Shown here: positions 35,266-44,309 of the stretch, piece after piece
Layout of the letters: every line of letters begins with the position of its first letter
How positions within the stretch are numbered: position 1 is the first letter of the stretch
DNA from: Azospirillum oleiclasticum
GTDB taxonomy: Bacteria; Pseudomonadota; Alphaproteobacteria; Azospirillales; Azospirillaceae
DNA: 64,000 nt
Assembly (NCBI RefSeq): GCF_013423485.1
Contig: NZ_JABFFR010000015.1
Location: forward strand, 62,001 to 126,000
Reading direction: 5' to 3'
Made by a program: the position numbers and the translations under genes
The notes under the pieces: generated by a model
Told to the model about the DNA's origin: nothing
Seen by the model: only the letters and a program-made list of their open reading frames with translations
Databases searched by the model: none

Positions 35266-36336
35266 ATGTACTACCGGGACGCCGGAGAGATCCGGACCAC
35301 CTACCGCCAGGACCGGGCCATCTTCCCCATCGCGCAGGAGCGCCGGGGCATGGCCGTCCTGCTGGCCCTGGCCTTCGTCGCCGTGCCGCTGGCCGCCGAC
35401 GCCTATTGGCTTGGCTCCATCGCCATCCCCTTCCTGGTGCTGTCGCTGGCGGCGCTGGGGCTCAACATCATCACCGGATACGCGGGGCAGCTCTCACTGG
35501 GGGCTGCGGCCTTCATGGCGGTCGGCGCCTACGTCTCCGCCAACCTCGTGCTGCGCCTGCCCTGGCTTCCCTTCCCGGTCAGCTTCCTGCTGGCGGGGCT
35601 GGCGGCGGCGGCCGTGGGTGTCCTGTTCGGGCTGTCGAGCCTGCGCATCCGCGGCTTCTACATCGCCGTCGCCACGCTCGCCGCGCAGTTCTTCATCGAA
35701 TGGCTGTTCACCCATGTGCCCTGGTTCACCAACGGCAACGCCTCGGGCGTCATCAGCACGCCGCCGCTGGCCCTGTTCGGCCTGTCGTTCCGCACGCCGG
35801 AGATGCGCTACCTGCTCGTCCTCACCGTGGTGGTCGGGCTGGCCTTCGCCGCCAAGAACCTCGTGCGATCCTCCATCGGGCGCGCGTGGATGGCGGTGCG
35901 CGACCACGAGACCGCGGCCGAGCTGATGGGCATCCGCCCCTTCGGCGCCAAGCTTTCGGCCTTCGCCGTCAGCTCCTTCTACTGCGGAATCGCCGGAGCG
36001 CTGTGGGGCTTCCTCCACCTCGGGACGGTGGAGGTGGAGGCCTTCACGCTGCACCGCTCCTTCCAGATCCTGTTCATGATCATCATCGGCGGGCTGGGCA
36101 GCATCCTGGGGTCCTTCCTCGGGGCGGGCTTCATCATCCTGCTGCCGATCGCCATCACCAACCTCGCCGCCCTGTTCGGCGGCACCCTGCGGCCGGACCT
36201 CCTCGCCAACCTCGAGCTGATGGTGTTCGGCGGCCTCATCATCGCCTTCCTGATCCTCGAACCGCACGGCCTCGCCCGGCTGTGCACGGTGCTCAAGACC
36301 CGACTCCGCCACTGGCCGCTCCACCATCAAGGATGA
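35266..36336 (+). CDS. livM: Branched-chain-type ABC transporter permease (LivM)
   Basis: This 356-residue membrane protein starts three bases after the livH stop. It has a longer N-terminal segment (about 25 residues before the first helix), the GLNIITGYAGQLSLG motif and RAWMAVRDHETAAELMG. It completes the channel. There is no binding-protein gene next to it, consistent with the deletion seen at 30811. Confidence 0.92.
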   Translation: MYYRDAGEIRTTYRQDRAIFPIAQERRGMAVLLALAFVAVPLAADAYWLGSIAIPFLVLSLAALGLNIITGYAGQLSLGAAAFMAVGAYVSANLVLRLPWLPFPVSFLLAGLAAAAVGVLFGLSSLRIRGFYIAVATLAAQFFIEWLFTHVPWFTNGNASGVISTPPLALFGLSFRTPEMRYLLVLTVVVGLAFAAKNLVRSSIGRAWMAVRDHETAAELMGIRPFGAKLSAFAVSSFYCGIAGALWGFLHLGTVEVEAFTLHRSFQILFMIIIGGLGSILGSFLGAGFIILLPIAITNLAALFGGTLRPDLLANLELMVFGGLIIAFLILEPHGLARLCTVLKTRLRHWPLHHQG

Positions 36337-36341
36337 CACCC

Positions 36342-37508
36342 ATGCCGGGCCACATCATCGGCTGGGCGCACACGCGCTTCGGCAAGCTGGACGACGAAAC
36401 CCTGGAATCGCTGGTTGCCCGCGTGTCCGCCGACGCGGTCGCCGATTCCGGACTCGATCCGGCCGACATCGACGAGGTGTTCGTCGGCCATTTCAACCAG
36501 GGCATGGTGCCGCAGGGCTTCCCCGCCTCCCTGGTCCTGCAGGGTGACGCGGTGCCGCGCTTCACCCCGGTGACCCGGGTCGAGAACGCCTGCGCCACCG
36601 GCTCCGCCGCCTTGCGGCAGGCGGCGGCGGCGATCGGATCCGGACAGGCGCGGGCGGTCCTCGTGGTCGGCGTGGAGACGATGACCGCCGCGTCCGCCGA
36701 GCAGGTGCGCACGGCGCTGGTGTCCGCCAGCTACGTGCGGGAGGAGGGCGGGGAGGGCGCCTCCTTCGCCGGCATCTTCGGGCGGATTGCCGACCTCTAC
36801 TTCCAGCGGCACGGCGACCGCTCCGAGGCGCTCGCCCGGATCGCCGCGAAGAACCACCGCAACGGCGCCGCCAACCCGCTGGCCCACATGCGCAAGGACC
36901 TCGGCTTCGACTTCTGCAACGCAGTGTCGGAGAAGAACCCGATCGTCGCCGGTCCGCTGCGCCGCACCGACTGCTCGATGGTCTCGGATGGCGCCGCGGC
37001 GCTGGTACTGGCGCATCCCGACGTGGCGGCGACGGTCGGCAAGGCCGTCGCGCTACGCGCGCAGGCGCAGGTGAACGACTTTCTGCCACTGGCCCGTCGG
37101 GACATCGTGCGCCTGGAAGGCTGTGCCGTGGCCTGGGCCAGGGCCCTGGAGCGGGCGGGCCTGACCCTCGCCGACCTCGACTTCGTCGAGACGCACGACT
37201 GCTTCACCATCGCCGAGCTGATCGAGTACGAGGCGATGGGGCTCACCGGTCCGGGGCAGGGGCACCGCGCGATCATGGAGGGCTGGACGGAGATCGGCGG
37301 GCGGCTGCCGGTGAATCCCTCCGGCGGCCTGAAGGCCAAGGGCCATCCCATCGGCGCCACCGGCGTGTCGATGCATGTGATGGCGGCGATGCAACTCGCG
37401 GACGCACCGGTCGGCCTGCCGGTGCCGGGCGCGGCGAAGGCCGGCATCTTCAACATGGGCGGCGCCGGTGTTGCCAACTACGTCAGCATCCTCGAACGGG
37501 TGCGCTGA
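36342..37508 (+). CDS. Thiolase (SCP2/acetyl-CoA acetyltransferase-like)
   Basis: This 388-residue thiolase cleaves or forms a 3-oxoacyl-CoA. The nucleophilic cysteine is in VENACATGSAAL (near residue 88), the HDCF motif of SCP2-type thiolases is present, and the His is in KAKGHPIGATG. The C-terminal second cysteine of classical FadA/PhaA enzymes is replaced (NMGGAGVAN). That pattern fits the SCP-x/nonspecific thiolase group, often acting on branched or bulky acyl-CoAs. I chose ATG 36342, about eight bases after AAGGA; an earlier ATG at 36333 overlaps the livM stop. Confidence 0.9.
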   Translation: MPGHIIGWAHTRFGKLDDETLESLVARVSADAVADSGLDPADIDEVFVGHFNQGMVPQGFPASLVLQGDAVPRFTPVTRVENACATGSAALRQAAAAIGSGQARAVLVVGVETMTAASAEQVRTALVSASYVREEGGEGASFAGIFGRIADLYFQRHGDRSEALARIAAKNHRNGAANPLAHMRKDLGFDFCNAVSEKNPIVAGPLRRTDCSMVSDGAAALVLAHPDVAATVGKAVALRAQAQVNDFLPLARRDIVRLEGCAVAWARALERAGLTLADLDFVETHDCFTIAELIEYEAMGLTGPGQGHRAIMEGWTEIGGRLPVNPSGGLKAKGHPIGATGVSMHVMAAMQLADAPVGLPVPGAAKAGIFNMGGAGVANYVSILERVR

Positions 37509-37538
37509 CGGCACAGCGCCATGACCAGGGAGCGAACC

Positions 37539-38312
37539 ATGTACGAAACCATCCTCGTCGAACACCGCGGGCCAGTCGCGCTCGTCACGCTGAACCGGCC
37601 GAAGGCGCTGAACGCGCTGTCGGACCAACTCGTGACCGACCTGGGGCACGCCATCGACGCGGCCGAGGCCGACGACAACATCGGCGCCATCGTCATCACC
37701 GGGTCGGAGAAGGCCTTCGCCGCCGGCGCCGACATCAAGGAGGTGGCCCGCTTCACCTACATGGACGTGTATCAGTCCAACTTCATCACAGCCAAGTGGG
37801 AGCGGGTGGCGAGGTGCCGCAAGCCGGTGGTGGCGGCGGTGGCCGGCTACGCTCTGGGCGGCGGCTGCGAATTGGCGATGATGTGCGACTTCATCCTGGC
37901 CGCCGACAACGTCAAGTTCGGCCAGCCGGAGATCACCATCGGGACCATCCCGGGGGCCGGCGGCACCCAGCGCCTGACCCGCTTCGTCGGCAAGTCCAAG
38001 GCCATGGAGATGGTGTTGACCGGCCGCAACATGGACGCCGCCGAGGCCGAGCGCACCGGGCTGGTCAGCCGCATCGTGCCAATGGCCGAGCTGGTGGACG
38101 AGGCTGTGAGGGTGGCCGAGCGCATCGCCAATCTGTCGCGCCCGATCGCCATGATGGCCAAGGAGTCGGTCAACAAGGCCTACGAGACCACCCTCGCCGA
38201 GGGTGTCGCTTTCGAGCGGCGCCTCATGCACGCGACCTTCGCGGTGGAGGATCGGAAGGAAGGCATGACCGCCTTCACCGAGAAGCGCCAGCCCGTCTGG
38301 AAGCACTGCTAG
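37539..38312 (+). CDS. Enoyl-CoA hydratase (crotonase family)
   Basis: This 257-residue protein is a typical enoyl-CoA hydratase. It has the oxyanion-hole segment FAAGADIKE and both catalytic glutamates, in GGGCELAMM and QPEITIG. It adds water to the double bond made by the acyl-CoA dehydrogenases. The ATG at 37539 follows AGGGAG; an ATG at 37521 is less likely. It is the last gene of the Liv operon and, with the SDR at 15240 and the thiolase, closes a beta-oxidation cycle. Confidence 0.93.
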   Translation: MYETILVEHRGPVALVTLNRPKALNALSDQLVTDLGHAIDAAEADDNIGAIVITGSEKAFAAGADIKEVARFTYMDVYQSNFITAKWERVARCRKPVVAAVAGYALGGGCELAMMCDFILAADNVKFGQPEITIGTIPGAGGTQRLTRFVGKSKAMEMVLTGRNMDAAEAERTGLVSRIVPMAELVDEAVRVAERIANLSRPIAMMAKESVNKAYETTLAEGVAFERRLMHATFAVEDRKEGMTAFTEKRQPVWKHC

Positions 38313-38599
38313 ATTCGGAGTGATGGGGCGCCGACCGATGGCACCGTCGGTTGGCACATTCAAGGCGGGTGGTCGGCGGGTGCGAGAGGTGCCGCTATCG
38401 GCGATCGGGGCAGCCCTTATCCGCCACGGCGATCGTGCCCCGAGGCGTGGTGTAGGAGCCGGGTCGCTCCATTGGTCTCCGGCTGATCTGGCTGGTGTGT
38501 CATGCGACCATGGCGGGCAGAATGAAAATGGCATCATCGCCGAGCGGGGCGATGGTTTCCAGATGCTATGGGCCAGCGTGATCGTCGCGGCACGCTGAG
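38313..38599 (+). other. IS110 left flank, possible bridge-RNA region
   Basis: This 287-base stretch upstream of the IS110 recombinase has no gene. IS110-family elements encode a structured bridge RNA in their non-coding end. A hairpin CCGACCG/CGGTTGG (about 38332-38354) and GC-rich complementary stretches follow. The element ends and the RNA itself are not established. Confidence 0.35.
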
Positions 38600-39802
38600 A
38601 TGTCTGGAACCGACGGAGACGATCCCATGCAGCAGCCCGAGATTGGCCGCTCGACGGCCACCATCGTTCCCGAGGAAATCCTGGTCGTGGTCATCGAGAT
38701 GAGCCTGTCGAGCTGGCTCGTCGCCGGGCTTGTCCCCGGTGTCGACCGCCGGCCCTTGAAGACGCTGAGCCCTGACGAGAACGCTCTCCTGCTCTTGCTG
38801 GAGGGCTGGCGCCGCGAGGCGATAGCCGCCGGCCGGGACGTCACGCGAATGGTGGTCGCCTACGAAGCCGGCCGGGATGGCTACTGGCTGGCACGATGGC
38901 TGCGCGCCAGGGGTATCGAAGCCCGGATCATCCACGCCAGCAGCGTAGCGGTGTCGCGCGACCGTCGCCGCGCCAAGACCGATCGGCTCGATACGGAGCT
39001 GCTCATGCGCGTCCTTTTGGGGTGGCTGCGCGGCGAGCCCGGACACTGCACGATGGTGGCCGTGCCGGGGATCGAGGAGGAAGACGCCAAGCGTCCGACG
39101 CGCGAGCGGGAGAACCTCGTGGGCGAACGAACCCGGATCATCAACCGGATGAAGGCCGCCTTCGCCCGTCTGGGGATCCGCGACGTCAACCCGGCGCTGC
39201 GCAAGACGGCCGAGCGACTGGACGGGTTGCGCACCCCTGAAGGCGTGACGATCCCCGCCAATGCGATGTCGGAACTCCGCCGCGATACAGCCCGACTTCG
39301 GATGGTCGAGGAACAGATCGCGGAAATCGAACGCGAACGCATGGAGCGGATGGCCCAGGCAGCTCCGCAGCGCGGCCACGCCGATGCTATGGTCCGCATG
39401 TTGTCGCGCGTGGTCGGCATCGGGGTGGAGACGGCCGACCTGCTCGTGCAGGAGATCCTGCTTCGCGACCTGCGGGACCGCCGGGCGGTGGCGCGCTATG
39501 CCGGATTGACCGGCTCTCCCGATGAGAGTGGCGCGCGCCGACGCGAACGCGGATTGTCGCGCGCCGGTAACGCGCGGGTCCGCAAGGGCATGGTCCAACT
39601 CGCGTGGCGCTTCCTTGTCTTCCAGAAGGAGAGTGCGCTGGTGAAATGGTTCCGGGAGCGGACGGCCGATGGCCGAGGCCGGACCCGCATGGTGCTGATC
39701 GTTGCGCTCGCCCGCAAGCTGCTGATCGCGTTGTGGCGGATGGTGAAGACCGGCGAAGTGCCCCAGGGCACGCTTGTCCGGCCCGACCCTGCTGCGGCGT
39801 AG
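38600..39802 (+). CDS. IS110-family transposase (DEDD recombinase)
   Basis: This protein of up to 400 residues has the IS110 layout: an N-terminal RuvC-like domain with VVIEMS, VAYEAGRDGYWLARWL and the DRRRAKTDRLD segment, a central coiled region, and a C-terminal Tnp_2 domain containing RRRERGLSRAGNARVRKGM with the serine nucleophile region. A downstream ATG at 38627 is another possible start. It is intact. IS110 recombinases insert without clear target duplication and are guided by an RNA from the element. Confidence 0.9.
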   Translation: MSGTDGDDPMQQPEIGRSTATIVPEEILVVVIEMSLSSWLVAGLVPGVDRRPLKTLSPDENALLLLLEGWRREAIAAGRDVTRMVVAYEAGRDGYWLARWLRARGIEARIIHASSVAVSRDRRRAKTDRLDTELLMRVLLGWLRGEPGHCTMVAVPGIEEEDAKRPTRERENLVGERTRIINRMKAAFARLGIRDVNPALRKTAERLDGLRTPEGVTIPANAMSELRRDTARLRMVEEQIAEIERERMERMAQAAPQRGHADAMVRMLSRVVGIGVETADLLVQEILLRDLRDRRAVARYAGLTGSPDESGARRRERGLSRAGNARVRKGMVQLAWRFLVFQKESALVKWFRERTADGRGRTRMVLIVALARKLLIALWRMVKTGEVPQGTLVRPDPAAA

Positions 39803-40164
39803 CTCTCGACGGGACGGCGGCCGACCGTAGCCGCTTGGCCGTCCTGGCGGGTCCGAGGTGGCGGCAGCCCGTTACATGACGTGGTCTTCGTACCGCATTC
39901 CAGATAGGGACCGCCGCCCCGGAGCCTGGTTGTCGATGCGGATGCCTGCATCAAGGTTCGGGTTCTCACGGACCCACCGAATACAAGGTCGCAGCGCACC
40001 TCGTGCGCTCCGCAAACCGGCTCCACCTCTGACCACTTCGTGCCGCCTGATCTCGACGGTCGCCACCAGATAGCTCTCCGTCATGCTGCCCTCCATTAGC
40101 AATGTCAGACAAACACTGCAGCCCGGCATTCGGCGATGCCGAGCGGTGGGGGCATCCACACCAT
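39803..40164. other. IS110 right flank and unassigned sequence
   Basis: These 362 bases follow the IS110 transposase. They probably include the right end of the element and then flanking sequence. A minus-strand frame of about 70 codons (40083 to 39872) has a ribosome-like site but no recognisable family, so I do not call it. Confidence 0.35.
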
Positions 40165-40605
40165 CAGTTCAATGACGTGGATGACGCCTCGCAAGTCGGT
40201 CCACTGCGGGACCAGATCGCCGAGCCACTCGATGCCGTCGTCGCCGACGGTGCTTACGACCAGAGCGGCGTCTAAGAAGCCGTGACCAAGCGGCACCCAG
40301 GGGCGGGCGTGGTCGTGCCGCCGCGCTCTACCGCGGTACCGAGCGATACCGCGCAGAGCGCACCGACACAGCGGGATCGGCATCCGCAGGCCATCGCCGC
40401 AGGTGGACGCAGCGCGTGGCAGGCAACATCCGGCTACAACCTGCGCGCGCTCGTGGAAGCTTACTTCAGCCGCTACAAACACGTGATCGGGGAGGGTCTC
40501 CGCTTCCACAGCGACGACCGGCAGCAGACCGAGATTAGCGTCGCTGTCATGGTCCTGAACCGCATGTTCGACCTTGGACGTCCGGAGTCCGTCCGCATCC
40601 GATGA
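40165..40605 (+). pseudogene. Decayed IS5-family transposase, C-terminal part
   Basis: In one frame the sequence reads DDASQVGPLRDQIAEPLDAVVADGAYDQ-like, then a TAA stop at 40273-40275, then TKRHPGAGVVVPPRSTAVP and a C-terminus ending LNRMFDLGRPESVRIR. This aligns segment by segment with the intact transposase at 9085-10053 (DGDASQVGPLLDQIPGPVNAVLADGAYDG...SDRHPTAAVIIPPRATTVP). The N-terminal half is missing. It is a dead remnant of a related element. Confidence 0.8.
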
Positions 40606-40803
40606 TCAGACGCACCGATCTGCCGGCATCAGCTCTCGCCGCCTCGCTGCAACAGCGTCCGCCGGTTCACCAAGCCGGTGATGGCGCAGGAACTGCTGAC
40701 CACCATCGGCGCCTTGTTGCCGGTGGCGAGTTAACCCGGCCCCTGTGCCGGGCACCGCACCGAGGGTCATCGACACCCCCTAGCAGCACGGCGATCCCCG
40801 TCG

Positions 40804-41600
40804 TCACCGCTTGTCGGCGAGGAATCGGTCGAGAACATCTCCGAGCTGCCGGGCGGTGACCGGCTTGTGGACGACATGGAGGTCATGCGCAGCCGCATCG
40901 TCCTGCGGCTCGCTTCCGGTTTCCCCGGTCAGAATGATGCCCGGCACGTTGGTGCCATAGACCTCCCGGACCCGCAGGATCGCTTCGGTCCCGGAACGCC
41001 TCTCGCGCAGGCGGTAGTCGGCGACCACGATGTCCGGTCGTCGGCCCCGTTCCCGAAGACGTGCCAGCGCCTGGTCCGCTGACCCGGCGGCCAGCACCTC
41101 ATACCCCCACGCCTCGAACGTCGCCTTCAGCCCGAGCAGGACGATGGCGTCATCGTCCACCACCATCACAAGGCGGCCGTTGCCTCTTATCTCTGTCACC
41201 GCTGTGGTCGCTTTCTGTGTCCTCGCATGGCCGAGCGGAACCTCGATGGAGAACACCGAACCTCGCCCAACCACCGAGCGCACCGCCACCGGATGCTCCT
41301 GCAGCGCGGAGAGGCGCTGCACGATGGCGAGGCCCAAGCCCAAGCCGCGGTTACGGTCGCGTTCGGGATTGCCGACCTGATGGAACTCCTCCCAGATCCG
41401 CTCCAGATGATCGGGCGGAATGCCGATGCCGGTGTCGTTCACCTCGAGGCGCAGGCGGCCTTCAGCCTGGTGGCACTCGATGGCGATCCGTCCGGCCTCG
41501 GTGTACCGCAGCGCGTTCTCGACCAGGTTGCTCAGCATCCGTGACAGCAGCGTGCGGTCGCTGCGCACGACGGCCGGACATGGTGCGACGTGGAACGCAA
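40804..41600 (-). pseudogene. Hybrid histidine kinase truncated at the N-terminus by an IS6 element
   Basis: The remaining C-terminal part contains an ATPase domain (N box LVENALRYT, NDTGIGIP, GLGLGLAIVQRL) followed by a receiver domain (VVDDDAIV, phospho-acceptor in DIVVADYRL, conserved lysine in VVHKPV). The sensor region, the phospho-accepting His box and the true start are gone. Upstream codons beyond 41600 belong to the IS6-type end GGTTCTGTTGCA. Without the His box it cannot autophosphorylate; the receiver could still be made only if a new start is used. Confidence 0.85.
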
Positions 41601-41996
41601 GGTTCTGTTGCAGCGTTTGCGACGGAGCGAAGATCGGGTAGAATCCAGCCCTTTTTGGCAGCTGGGGTGACGGAGTGATGCGCAGCGGGAAGAGCCCGTT
41701 CAAGGGCCGACAGTTCACGGCGGAGGTGATCCTGTGGGCGTTGCGCTCGTACCTGCAATTTCCGATCAGCTACCGCGATCTCGAACGGATGTTGGCTGAC
41801 CGCGGCGTGGTGGTCGATCACACGACCATCTTCCGCTGGATCCAGGCCTACGCCCCGGAGTTGGATCGGCGCATCCGTCCCAGCCTGCGCATGACGAACG
41901 GTTCCTGGCGGGTCGACGAAACCTACGTCAAGGTGAAGGGACGGTGGATGTACCTGTACCGCGCCGTCGATGCGCGCGGGCAGACGATCGATTTCC
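41601..41996 (+). mobile_element. IS6-family element, 5-prime fragment (A)
   Basis: The left end GGTTCTGTTGCAGCGTTTGCG (41601 onward; first 12 bases diagnostic) is of the IS6/IS26 type. It precedes a transposase start at 41675. The element is cut at 41996, where a second IS6-type end begins. Confidence 0.75.
41675..41996 (+). pseudogene. IS6-family transposase, truncated
   Basis: About 107 codons of an IS6-family transposase remain: the helix-turn-helix-bearing N-terminus (FPISYRDLERMLADRG, HTTIFRWIQAYAPEL) and the first catalytic aspartate in WRVDETYVKVKG. The second Asp and Glu of the DDE triad are lost where the sequence changes at GQTIDF. The frame continues by chance into fragment B. 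Confidence 0.82.
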
Positions 41997-42112
41997 GGCT
42001 CTGTTGCAATGCTGGTCCGCATTCGGCGGAATGGCCGGAACGAAAGAGGGACTGGGCCGTGACGGATTTCAAGGGTCGCCACTTTGGGGGCGAGACCGTC
42101 GTGATCCTCGAC
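41997..42112 (+). mobile_element. IS6-family element, 5-prime fragment (B)
   Basis: GGCTCTGTTGCAAT (41997-42010) is a classic IS6-type terminal repeat. It is followed by a GTG at 42059 opening VTDFKGRHFGGE, the usual start of another IS6 transposase subgroup. The match ends after about 17 codons, so only the left tip remains. The right limit is approximate. Confidence 0.7.
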
Positions 42113-42274
42113 GGCGTCGGGCCGATGCACCCGCGCCTCATCGCGGCCAACACACCGGCAGGCTGACACCACAAGAAAGGTGGCAGACGGGCCAGCGTGG
42201 TTCCCCGTCCGCCCCAACCGCGCTACAGTCGGCAGAGAACAGGCGCCAATGTCCGGCGGGGAGGAGGCATCAGG

Positions 42275-43570
42275 ATGGCCATGGCCGCGGAGCAGGAGGC
42301 CGGAGCCGGCTGGCCCGACGACTCCGCCGTGACGTTCCGGCTGCTTGCCATCTCCCGCGCCATCGCGGGGCTGACCGACGGCGACGCGATTCTCCAGGCT
42401 CTGGCCGCCGAGATCCGCCACCTGATCCCGCACCAGCACCTCGACATCGCGCTGCTCGGTCCGGAGTCCCAGCTCCAGCACGTCTACGAGGCGGGCATGA
42501 AGACGCTGTGGAGCCGCGGCTCGTCCCGGCAGCGCCCGACCGCGCGGAGTCCCATCCGCACTGTGCTGTGGGGCATCGACCCTTTCCTGCTGACCGCCGA
42601 CGCGCCGGCCGACGACCGTTTCCACTTCGACGGCGCCGACGACGAACCGATCTTCACCCACAATCTGCGCAGCCGCATCCATGTACCGCTGCGCGTCCAG
42701 GGCGAGGTGATCGGCGCCGTCAGCATCAGCGCCCACCGTCCCGATGCCTATGGTGAGAAGGACGTGGCTTGCGCGCGGCAATGCGCCGACCTCATCGCGC
42801 CCTATTTCTGGGCGCTCAGCCGCGGCGAGCAGGCCCAGCGCGCCGCGGTCGCCGAGGGCGAGGCGCGGGCGCGCGAGAGCCTGCTGCGGCAGGGGGCGCT
42901 GCGCCTGACCGAGGGCATGGAGCGGGAACGCCAGCGCATCGCCATGGATCTGCACGACCAGACGCTGGCGGATCTCGCGCGGATCGCACGCTCGCTGGCG
43001 CGTCTGCGCGAGGAGCGCGGGGGCCGCGCCGACGACCCTTTGGCCGCGGTGGAACGGGACGTCATCGCCTGCCTCAACGACCTCCGCGGGGTGGTCGAGG
43101 ATTTGAAGCCGGGCGTCCTCAACCTGTTCGGGTTCGGCGAGGCGGTGGAGGCGCTGCTCTCCGGCCAGTGTGCCGGCCGGGAGGGGCGGCGCTGGTGGAT
43201 CGACGACCGGGCGGACGGCGCGGTCGATCGCCTGCCAGATACGGTGCGGACCGCGCTCTACCGCATCACTCAGGAAGCGGTGAACAACGCCGTGCGGCAC
43301 AGCCTCGGCACGGAGATCGCCGTCGTCATCGAATCCGCCGACGACGGTCTGGTGATCGCGATCCGGGACGACGGCGTCGGGATACCGGCCGGCTCCCCCT
43401 GCCGCGCCACCGGCGGCGTCGGCCACATGAAGACGCGGGCCGAGCTGGTGGGGGCCCGCCTGTCGATCGGGTCGGCGGAGGGCGCGGGAGGCGGCACGCT
43501 GGTGCGGGTGCTGCTTCCGGCCGGCGCGTGGTGGCCGTCCCGGACCGGGGATGCGCCATGCGAATCCTGA
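42275..43570 (+). CDS. Sensor histidine kinase with GAF-like domain (NarL/DegS type)
   Basis: This 431-residue cytoplasmic kinase has an N-terminal GAF-like sensory domain (residues about 15-190), a coiled segment, a HisKA_3 dimerisation box with the phospho-accepting His in AMDLHDQTL, and an ATPase domain (ITQEAVNNAVRHS, IRDDGVGIP). No membrane helix is visible, so the signal is probably internal. The start at 42275 follows GGGGAGGAGG. It overlaps the response regulator gene by 13 bases, so the two are translated together. They lie upstream of a sugar-type ABC operon that they may control. Confidence 0.88.
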   Translation: MAMAAEQEAGAGWPDDSAVTFRLLAISRAIAGLTDGDAILQALAAEIRHLIPHQHLDIALLGPESQLQHVYEAGMKTLWSRGSSRQRPTARSPIRTVLWGIDPFLLTADAPADDRFHFDGADDEPIFTHNLRSRIHVPLRVQGEVIGAVSISAHRPDAYGEKDVACARQCADLIAPYFWALSRGEQAQRAAVAEGEARARESLLRQGALRLTEGMERERQRIAMDLHDQTLADLARIARSLARLREERGGRADDPLAAVERDVIACLNDLRGVVEDLKPGVLNLFGFGEAVEALLSGQCAGREGRRWWIDDRADGAVDRLPDTVRTALYRITQEAVNNAVRHSLGTEIAVVIESADDGLVIAIRDDGVGIPAGSPCRATGGVGHMKTRAELVGARLSIGSAEGAGGGTLVRVLLPAGAWWPSRTGDAPCES

Positions 43571-44298
43571 TCGCCGAGGACGACCCCCTCCACCGCGCGT
43601 TCCTGCGCACCACGCTCGAGCGCCTGCTGCCCGCCGGCGCCGATATCCTGGAGGCGGCGGACGGCATGGTGGCGGAGGCGCTCGCCCGCGACGGCACCCT
43701 CGACGCGGCGGTGCTCGACCTGCAGATGCCGCGCCTGTCGGGCGCCGAGGTGGCGCGCGCGATCTGGCGCCGCCGTCCGGCGACCCGAATCCTGTTCTGG
43801 TCGAACTACGCCGACGAGGCCTATGTCCGCGGCGTCTCCAAGATCGTGCCCTCGGCGGCGGTCTATGGCTACGTGCTCAAATCCGCGTCGGAGGACCGCA
43901 TCCGCTTCGCGTTGCGCGGCGTCCTCATCGAGGAGCAATGCGTCATCGACCGCGAGATCTGGGGGGTCCACCACCGCGCCAACGACCGCCGCCAGGGCCT
44001 GACGGAATTCGAGTACGAGGCCCTCGTCGACATCGCGCTGGGGCTGACCGACCGCGCCATCGGGCAGCGGCGCAACCTGTCGATCCGCGGGGTGCAGAGC
44101 CGGCTGCACGGCCTCTACGACAAGCTGGGCATCCACGGCCAAGGGGACGGCGAGGACGCCGGAGCCGGCCCCTTCAACCCGCGCAGCCGTGCGGTGTTCG
44201 CCGGCTTCGCCCGCGGCCTGCTGAACACCGACGGGCTGGAGCGGGAGGACGCCCGGCTTGCCGCTTGGCTGAAGGAACGCGGGCACCGCTCCGACTGA
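43558..44298 (+). CDS. LuxR/NarL-type response regulator
   Basis: This 246-residue regulator has a receiver domain (acidic pocket AEDDPLHR, phospho-acceptor Asp in AAVLDLQMP, conserved Lys in YVLKSAS) and a C-terminal DNA-binding helix-turn-helix (DIALGLTDRAIGQRRNLSIRGVQSRLHGLY). A tail of about 50 residues after the HTH is unusual for the family. It is the evident partner of the kinase encoded upstream and probably controls the ABC transporter that follows. Confidence 0.9.
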   Translation: MRILIAEDDPLHRAFLRTTLERLLPAGADILEAADGMVAEALARDGTLDAAVLDLQMPRLSGAEVARAIWRRRPATRILFWSNYADEAYVRGVSKIVPSAAVYGYVLKSASEDRIRFALRGVLIEEQCVIDREIWGVHHRANDRRQGLTEFEYEALVDIALGLTDRAIGQRRNLSIRGVQSRLHGLYDKLGIHGQGDGEDAGAGPFNPRSRAVFAGFARGLLNTDGLEREDARLAAWLKERGHRSD

Positions 44299-44309
44299 GC
44301 GTTCCGGTG

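Noticed and set aside
34155-36341. Upstream extension of the thiolase frame to 1117 codons
   Set aside because: Only the part from 36342 reads as a thiolase. The rest overlaps livG, livH and livM in another frame and is low-complexity shadow sequence.
39872-40083. Minus-strand frame of about 70 codons after the IS110 element
   Set aside because: A ribosome-like GGAGGG precedes it, but the product is unrecognised and may be element-end sequence, so support is too weak.
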